DNA of 11,435 bases, from NCBI GenBank assembly GCA_902465755.1, contig CABQOK010000021.1, positions 1 through 11,435 of the forward strand. The letters are read 5' to 3'. The notes beneath the pieces were generated by a model, which made no database searches, was not told the origin of the DNA, and was given only the letters and a program-made list of their open reading frames with translations. Below, one piece after another: positions 7,072-11,435 of this stretch. Position 1 is the first letter of the stretch. Every line of letters starts with the position of its first letter. A program made the translations under genes and the position numbers. This DNA comes from an uncultured Anaerococcus sp. Lineage in GTDB: Bacteria; Bacillota; Clostridia; Tissierellales; Peptoniphilaceae.

Positions 7072-8553
7072 CTACAAAGTTACTCCGTCTTTAAAGATTG
7101 AAATTTCTCTAAATCCATATTTCTCGTTGTTTGTTTCTTTTCCGCTTGCTACTTCCAATAGATATCCTATAAATTCATCTCTTAGTTTTTCAAAGCTTAG
7201 GTCTTCACTTATTATTCTGCCTGCATCAAAGTCTATCCAGTTACTCTTTTTATTTGCCAGCTCTGTATTTGTCGACATTTTGACTGTTGGAACTATTGAT
7301 CCAAATGGATTACCTCTGCCAGTTGTAAATACTATTAAAGAGCATCCACTAGCAGCTAAATTTGTACATGATACTTGGTCGTTTCCTGGTCCATTTAAGA
7401 GGTTTAGACCTTTAATATGGCTTTGCTCTCCCAAAGCTAGAACATCTACTACTTCCGAACTTCCTCCTTTCTGTATACATCCCAGGGACTTATCCTCTAG
7501 GGTTGAGATTCCTCCATCTTTATTTCCTGGAGATGGGTTTTCATATATATTTTGACCGTGACTTTTAAAGTATTCTTTGAAGTTGTTTATCATATTTACA
7601 ATGTCTTCAAATGTTTCTTTGTCTTTGGCACGATTCATAAGCAACTTCTCAGCGCCAAACATTTCTGGAACTTCTGTAAGCATTGTCGTCGCTCCATTTT
7701 CCACTAATTTGTCTGAAGTATATCCACACAAGGGGTTGGCTGTAATTCCAGAAAATCCGTCAGATCCTCCACATTTGAATCCTACTGTTAGTTTTGAAAT
7801 TGGAAGCGCTTCCCTTTTGAATAAATTTCTATAATCTACAAGTTCATCAAGTAAGGCTAGGCCTTCTTCGTATTCATCTTCTACTTCTTGGACTGTGAGG
7901 AACTTGACTCTTTTTTCGTTGAAAGGCTCTATATATTCTTTAAATTCATCAATTACATTGTTCTCACAACCTAGAGATACAACAAGTATGCCAGCTGCGT
8001 TTGGATTTTTAATTAATCCAGCAAGGATTTCCCTAGTCATCTCTAGATCATCTCCCAACTGTGAGCAACCATGGGTGTGGGTTATGGATTGGAAGCCTAC
8101 ATCAGGATATCTATCTCTGGCCATTCTCACTAGGTTATTACAAGTTTGATTAATACAACCAACTCCTGGCACTACCCAAACTTCATTCCTAATTCCAGCC
8201 CTGCCATCTTCTCTAAGATAACCCATAAATTTAAGATCATCATCTCTTAGTTCACTCGCTAGATTTACTTCTTTCTTATCATATTCATATTCAATAATGT
8301 CAGATAGGTTGGTCTTTAGATTGTGGACATGGACCCAAGATCCTTTTTCTATATTATCTAGGGCGTGACCTATGGGCATTCCATATTTGATAATATCTTC
8401 GTTCTTGTTTATATTCTTTATAGAAAACTTGTGGCCTCTTCTGATATCTTCTTTAAGTTCCAGGCCAAATTCTTCTATGAGTTTGCCCTTTTCTAAATCG
8501 TTTACAGCTATGGCAACATTGTCATTTGGATTGATTTTTAGGTATGATTTCAT
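7072..8553 (-). CDS. uxaA: Altronate dehydratase UxaA
   Basis: This enzyme dehydrates D-altronate to 2-keto-3-deoxygluconate. Its 493 residues contain both parts of the family: an N-terminal SAF domain (about 1-90, with GHKFSIKNI and GMPIGHA) and the C-terminal UxaA/GarD catalytic region. Visible motifs include the GYLREDGRAGIRN stretch (111-123), HTHGC (159-163), CGGSDGFSG (261-269) and SCTNLAASGC (395-404). The conserved His and Cys residues fit the iron-dependent chemistry of the family. Its ATG overlaps the uxaB stop as ATGA, with GGAGG 4 bases upstream, so the two are translationally coupled. A perfect operator-like palindrome lies inside the gene, around codons 248-251. Confidence 0.97.
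   Translation of the reverse strand: MKSYLKINPNDNVAIAVNDLEKGKLIEEFGLELKEDIRRGHKFSIKNINKNEDIIKYGMPIGHALDNIEKGSWVHVHNLKTNLSDIIEYEYDKKEVNLASELRDDDLKFMGYLREDGRAGIRNEVWVVPGVGCINQTCNNLVRMARDRYPDVGFQSITHTHGCSQLGDDLEMTREILAGLIKNPNAAGILVVSLGCENNVIDEFKEYIEPFNEKRVKFLTVQEVEDEYEEGLALLDELVDYRNLFKREALPISKLTVGFKCGGSDGFSGITANPLCGYTSDKLVENGATTMLTEVPEMFGAEKLLMNRAKDKETFEDIVNMINNFKEYFKSHGQNIYENPSPGNKDGGISTLEDKSLGCIQKGGSSEVVDVLALGEQSHIKGLNLLNGPGNDQVSCTNLAASGCSLIVFTTGRGNPFGSIVPTVKMSTNTELANKKSNWIDFDAGRIISEDLSFEKLRDEFIGYLLEVASGKETNNEKYGFREISIFKDGVTL
7802..7813. promoter_or_regulatory. Intragenic operator-like palindrome in uxaA
   Basis: GGAAGCGCTTCC is a perfect 12-base palindrome with the central CG typical of LacI-family operators and CcpA cre sites. 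Ten of its bases, GGAAGCGCTT, are identical to the two sites near the regulator start at 10999-11010 and 11069-11080. In frame it encodes part of R-E-A-L-P using the codon GCG. Function is inferred. It could act as a roadblock or accessory site, or be chance coding. Confidence 0.4.
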
Positions 8554-9998
8554 ATTTCCTCCATGACTTTTCTAATAGACCTATCTTTGATAGCAGCGAA
8601 ATATTTCTTTACCAATTCTTTAAAGTCTCCTAATTTTTCCAAATCATATTCCCAAATATCACTTTCAAGAACTTCGTCTATATAATTTTCTGATTTTGCC
8701 TTATCAGTGAAGAATTCAAGTAATTTTTCGTCGTCTTGTACTGGATATGATTTTCCATTTTCATCTCTACCAAAGTATCCTTCTTCATTTTTCTCTATCT
8801 CGTAAAATCTCAATAGAGCAGCTAGAGAAAAGGCGAAGTGTTTTGGAGCTTTTCCTGTGTTCTTGTAGTAATCAACAATACTTGGCAAGCATCTAGCATT
8901 GAATTTAGAAATTGAGTTTAGAGTTATGGATAAGAGCTTGTGATCCACATATGGATTGTTAAATCTCAAGGCTACTTCTTCTTTGAATTTGATTAAGTCT
9001 TCCTTCTCAAGATCTATTGTTGGAATAACTTCTTCATCTATTAAATCATTTAGGTAAGTATTGAAGATATCATCTTCCATAAAATCCCTAACTATATCAT
9101 ATCCATAGATTACAGCAGCTGGAACTGTTGATGTGTGGCCTCCATTTAGAATTCTTACCTTTCTCTTCTTGTAAGGGGCGACATTGTCAGTCCAAATCAC
9201 ATTGCAAGGAAGATCTTCAAAGGCAAAGTCTTTTGCTTTTTCTTTATCTCCTTCTATAACCCATAGGTTGAATAGCTCTGAAAATACTAAGAGCTTATCT
9301 TCGTAATTATTTTCCTTAGAAAACTCCTCAGCTTCATCTGCTGAAGGCCTTCCTGTTACAATTCTATCTACAAGGGTTGAGGTAAAATGGCAGCTTTCTT
9401 TGACCCAGTCGGCAAACTCTTCTTCAAGTCCCCAGTTTTCTATATGTTTATTTACATATTTTTCTAGATAATATCCATTGTTATCAATAAGTTCTACTGG
9501 GAAGAATACTAGACCCTTTTTCCTATCTCCACCAAATTTCTTGTATCTAAAATATAGTAGTTGGGCAACTTTTGCTGGGAAGGAATCCTGAACCTCATCT
9601 TCTTTCAAATCTTCTTTTACGTAAGTAATACCAGCTTCTGTAGTGTTTGATACTACATATTTTAAGTCTTCACTTTCAACAAAATCCTTATATTCTTCGA
9701 AAGTCTCGTAAGGATTGATAGCTCTTGATACAGATTTTATCACTCTATTTTCAATCTTTTTCCCTTCTGGACTATTACCTCTCATAGAAAGTGTATATAT
9801 TCCATCTTGCTCATTTACAAGGTCAGCTAGTCCATTTGGAATAGGCTGAACTATTACAACTGAACCTGGATAAGAATATTTCTCATTTGATAAGTCTATC
9901 ATCCAGTCTACGAAAGCTCTAAGGAAATTTCCCTCTCCAAATTGGAGGACAGTTTCCTTGAGATTTCTCTTTTCTATAATCTCATTTATTTGTTTCAT
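8550..9998 (-). CDS. uxaB: Tagaturonate reductase (altronate oxidoreductase) UxaB
   Basis: This enzyme reduces D-tagaturonate to D-altronate with NADH, the step between UxaC and UxaA. At 482 residues it matches E. coli UxaB over its length: QFGEGNFLRAFVDW (19-32) near the nucleotide-binding start, SNTTEAGI (117-124), FPVELIDNNG (166-175), STLVDRIVTG (207-216), and YKKRKVRILNGGHT (276-289) with the conserved Lys and His of the polyol/mannitol dehydrogenase superfamily. The QFGEGNFLRAFVDW opening favours UxaB over the related fructuronate reductase UxuB. The ATG directly follows the regulator's TAA with no gap, and its ribosome site lies within the end of the regulator gene. It overlaps uxaA by 4 bases. 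Confidence 0.96.
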   Translation of the reverse strand: MKQINEIIEKRNLKETVLQFGEGNFLRAFVDWMIDLSNEKYSYPGSVVIVQPIPNGLADLVNEQDGIYTLSMRGNSPEGKKIENRVIKSVSRAINPYETFEEYKDFVESEDLKYVVSNTTEAGITYVKEDLKEDEVQDSFPAKVAQLLYFRYKKFGGDRKKGLVFFPVELIDNNGYYLEKYVNKHIENWGLEEEFADWVKESCHFTSTLVDRIVTGRPSADEAEEFSKENNYEDKLLVFSELFNLWVIEGDKEKAKDFAFEDLPCNVIWTDNVAPYKKRKVRILNGGHTSTVPAAVIYGYDIVRDFMEDDIFNTYLNDLIDEEVIPTIDLEKEDLIKFKEEVALRFNNPYVDHKLLSITLNSISKFNARCLPSIVDYYKNTGKAPKHFAFSLAALLRFYEIEKNEEGYFGRDENGKSYPVQDDEKLLEFFTDKAKSENYIDEVLESDIWEYDLEKLGDFKELVKKYFAAIKDRSIRKVMEEI

Positions 9999-11051
9999 TT
10001 AACACGTCTCCTTTATTACAAGCTTAGGCTTGATCACATTGTTTTTTTCGACTTTTTCTTCATTTATCAATTTTATCAGAGCTTGCACTGCTACCTTAGA
10101 GTGATCATAAATCCTATGGTCAATCGATGATAGCTTCTTTTGTGTATAGTTTGTAGCACTAATATTGTCAAATCCAATTATCGCTACATCTTCAGGTATT
10201 TTGATATTATTAACCGAAAGATATTTATAAACCTTGATAGCAATCGAATCGTTTTCGCATTGGATAGCGTCAATATTTTTTTCTTTAATAATCTCTAGTA
10301 ATTCTTCTAAGGACGTTTCTTCTAAATTTATCTCCAAAAACTCTTGGTCTGGAAAGTAGTTTTTAAGTGAATTTTCATAGCCTTTTCTCTTCTCATTATA
10401 GGCTCTGTTTGTAATATTTTGAGTCGTTGAAATAAAAATCGGTGTCTTGTAAGAATTTTCTTTCAAATAATGGAGTACTTGTCTCATCCCATCTTTCTCA
10501 TCACAGTAGACGCTTACCAAATCCTTATCGTAATTGTTCAGTTGGACAATAGGAATAGTCTTGTTTAATTCATAAGCTACTTCCAAAAACTCCTTATCTC
10601 CATAATCAGACCCTATAGTAATAATCCCTTCAACTTGTTGTTGTTTTTGAAGCTTTAAGATTCGAATCTTCTCATCAAGATCTTTTGTTGTATTTGATAA
10701 AAGAGATGTGTAGCCGTAAGTTTTAAGAATTCTATCTACTTCGTATGCTGCTTGGACGTGGAAGTAATTTCTTATGTCTGGAACCATAAGACCTATAAGC
10801 ATTGACTTCTTGCTTGCAAGGCTTCTTGCAATATTATTTGGAGAATAGTCTAAGCTTTCAATCACGCTTTCAACTTTTTTCCTTGTTTTCTCACTTACGC
10901 TTCCTGTATTATTCATGACTCTAGAAACTGTCGAGATCGAAACATTGGCCTTTTTTGCTATATCGTAAATATTAATAAAATCACCATCTTTCAAATTTAG
11001 AAGCGCTTCCCATAGTCCTAAAAATATATTACTATATTTATATTTGGACAT
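9999..11051 (-). CDS. LacI-family transcriptional regulator of the uronate operon
   Basis: This is a DNA-binding repressor, probably of the ExuR type that controls hexuronate use in other Firmicutes. The helix-turn-helix starts at IYDIAKKANVSISTVSRV (about residues 28-45). The hinge helix follows (PNNIARSLASKKS, 71-83), then a periplasmic-binding-protein-like sensor domain with the family's late CENDSIAIKVYKYL and IPEDVAIIGFDNI stretches. The effector is probably a uronate-pathway intermediate, by context. The start is doubtful. The ATG at 11051 adds about 25 residues not usual in the family, has no ribosome site, and puts an operator inside the gene. An ATT at 10976, giving MNIYDIAKKA and 325 residues, has GGTGAT at suitable spacing; a TTG at 10994 is a third option. 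It leads the operon, so it should regulate itself with the enzymes. Confidence 0.92.
   Translation of the reverse strand: MSKYKYSNIFLGLWEALLNLKDGDFINIYDIAKKANVSISTVSRVMNNTGSVSEKTRKKVESVIESLDYSPNNIARSLASKKSMLIGLMVPDIRNYFHVQAAYEVDRILKTYGYTSLLSNTTKDLDEKIRILKLQKQQQVEGIITIGSDYGDKEFLEVAYELNKTIPIVQLNNYDKDLVSVYCDEKDGMRQVLHYLKENSYKTPIFISTTQNITNRAYNEKRKGYENSLKNYFPDQEFLEINLEETSLEELLEIIKEKNIDAIQCENDSIAIKVYKYLSVNNIKIPEDVAIIGFDNISATNYTQKKLSSIDHRIYDHSKVAVQALIKLINEEKVEKNNVIKPKLVIKETC
10008..10011 (-). promoter_or_regulatory. uxaB ribosome binding site inside the regulator gene
   Basis: AAAGGAGA on the minus strand (GGAG core) lies 9 bases before the uxaB ATG, within the last codons of the regulator. With the directly adjoining TAA and ATG this suggests coupled translation of regulator and first enzyme. 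Confidence 0.75.
10974..10985 (-). promoter_or_regulatory. Candidate ribosome site and ATT start of the regulator
   Basis: GGTGAT (10985-10980) can pair with the 3' end of 16S rRNA and is followed by TTT and then ATT (10976-10974). Aligned to a full GGAGGTGAT site, the purine core would be 7 bases from the ATT. Starting here gives the canonical LacI-family N-terminus (M)NIYDIAKKANVS. ATT starts are rare, so this remains a proposal. Confidence 0.35.
10999..11010. promoter_or_regulatory. Operator-like palindrome 2
   Basis: On the minus strand this reads GGAAGCGCTTCT, containing the perfect 10-base palindrome GAAGCGCTTC (11000-11009). Its centre is 70 bases from that of operator 1, close to a whole number of helical turns, which would suit a repressor loop. 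It lies about 80 bases downstream of the predicted start of transcription, either inside the regulator's 5' end or in its leader. Confidence 0.55.
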
Positions 11052-11068
11052 TTCTAAAATTAATCTTA

Positions 11069-11080
11069 GAAAGCGCTTCC
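11069..11080. promoter_or_regulatory. Operator-like palindrome 1 just after the promoter
   Basis: On the minus strand this reads GGAAGCGCTTTC, a near-perfect palindrome around a central CG. It spans about +9 to +20 of the predicted transcript, a good position for repression. It fits a LacI-family operator for the regulator encoded next to it. It also matches most positions of a CcpA cre site (about 12 of 14 of TGWAARCGYTWNCW), so carbon catabolite control is an alternative or addition. Confidence 0.65.
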
Positions 11081-11095
11081 TTTATGCTTGTTATA

Positions 11096-11124
11096 AATAT
11101 ATCATGATGGTTATTAAATGTCAA
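11096..11124 (-). promoter_or_regulatory. Sigma-A promoter of the uronate operon
   Basis: TTGACA (11124-11119), a 17-base spacer and TATATT (11101-11096) lie on the minus strand, with transcription predicted near 11089. No other promoter or terminator is seen between here and the hairpin at 2799-2844, so one transcript of about 8.3 kb could cover the regulator, uxaBAC and the TRAP genes. Confidence 0.85.
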
Positions 11125-11164
11125 ACATTTTCCTGAATTATTTAATAAGGCATTCATAAATATA

Positions 11165-11203
11165 GCGTCTTATAACAATTGCTCTATATTTTAGCTATAA
11201 CGC
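11165..11203 (-). repeat. Hairpin upstream of the operon promoter
   Basis: On the minus strand GCGTTATAGC (11203-11194) can pair with GTTATAAGACGC (11176-11165), ten pairs with a 2-base bulge and a 17-base loop. No T-run follows, so it is a weak terminator candidate. It lies 41 bases upstream of the -35 box. Confidence 0.35.
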
Positions 11204-11223
11204 ACAAGATTAGTAATGCAAGT

Positions 11224-11262
11224 AAAAACAAAGTGATCAATCCATATCAAATTTAAAATCAC
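11224..11262 (-). terminator. Possible terminator of the upstream gene
   Basis: On the minus strand GTGAT (11262-11258) pairs with ATCAC (11237-11233), followed by TTTGTTTTT. The stem is only 5 pairs with a 20-base loop. Its 5' arm is shared with the long inverted repeat at 11244-11355, so the two folds compete. Confidence 0.35.
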
Positions 11263-11355
11263 GAGCTTACTTTCTAATTCTATATTCAGATTCTAAGAGG
11301 TTGCAAATCAATAAGTCTTGATCATCTTTGAAGTAAGCCGTGATTTCTTTGATAT
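11244..11355. repeat. Long imperfect inverted repeat (112 bases)
   Basis: On the plus strand the left side reads ATATCAAA, a TTTA spacer overlapping by one base, then AAATCACG(A)GCTTACTT (11244-11272). The right side is AAGTAAGCCGTGATTT, C, then TTTGATAT (11331-11355). That is about 24 paired bases with small bulges around a 58-base centre, which itself contains a small hairpin (ATCAA...TTGAT). It begins about 25 bases after the stop of the partial gene at the right edge. Possible roles are a 3' structured region or terminator of that gene, a structured small RNA, or a small repeated palindromic element. No coding is seen in it. Confidence 0.6.
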
Positions 11356-11379
11356 ATTAATTAAAATCTATTTCAAATC

Positions 11380-11435
11380 CTATCTTTGAACCCTACCAGA
11401 TGCGTCTCCGCCTACTAGGTTTTCTACTTCTTCTC
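11380..11435 (-). CDS. 3' end of an unrecognised gene (partial)
   Basis: One minus-strand frame entering from the right edge encodes EEVENLVGGDASGRVQR and then TAG at 11382-11380. The stretch is more GC-rich than the gap beside it and reads like an acidic-to-basic protein tail, and a hairpin region follows as expected for a gene end. The other two frames also stop within about 45 bases, so the choice of frame is not secure. The protein cannot be identified from 17 residues. Confidence 0.35.
   Translation of the reverse strand, partial: EEVENLVGGDASGRVQR

Noticed and set aside
7064..7555. Plus-strand open frame of 163 codons opposite uxaA
   Set aside because: The opposite strand encodes conserved UxaA motifs across the same bases. 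The translation is serine- and proline-rich, as expected for an antisense shadow.
10981..11013. Ten-codon upstream frame (MGSASKFERW) in the regulator 5' region
   Set aside because: AGGA is only 2 bases from its ATG, too close for a normal ribosome site, and the peptide has no leader-peptide features such as repeated codons.

Overview
The window is AT-rich, tightly packed, and every gene that can be supported lies on the minus strand, so read it from right to left. Low GC, strong GGAGG-type ribosome sites, a classical T-box leader and consensus sigma-A promoters point to a Gram-positive Firmicute. An anaerobic coccus of the Peptoniphilus/Anaerococcus type is my guess from the protein style, but I cannot confirm it.

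Right end (11435 to about 11125): the last 17 codons of a probable gene, then about 330 bases without a gene. This gap holds a 112-base long inverted repeat, a likely terminator, a smaller hairpin, and then a strong promoter (TTGACA, 17 bases, TATATT).

Main operon (11089 to about 2800): a LacI-family regulator, uxaB (tagaturonate reductase), uxaA (altronate dehydratase), uxaC (uronate isomerase), then dctP-dctQ-dctM (a TRAP transporter), closed by a hairpin terminator. The genes overlap or sit 0 to 9 bases apart, and several ribosome sites overlap the preceding stop codon. The logic is uptake of a hexuronate, most likely D-galacturonate, and conversion via tagaturonate and altronate to 2-keto-3-deoxygluconate (KDG). 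KDG kinase and KDG-6-P aldolase, needed to finish the pathway, are not here. Two GGAAGCGCTT operator-like palindromes flank the regulator's start region, and a third, perfect copy lies inside uxaA.

Beyond the terminator is kdgT, a KDG permease, which feeds the same pathway from outside the cell. The last unit is brnQ, a branched-chain amino acid carrier, with its own consensus promoter and an isoleucine-type T-box leader (specifier AUC). Just after the brnQ stop, at the left edge, is a sequence resembling the end of an insertion sequence.

Most of this is recognisable metabolism. I see no clear novel system. The best leads are the operator set (one copy intragenic), the doubtful start of the regulator (possibly ATT), the long inverted repeat upstream, and the possible IS junction.
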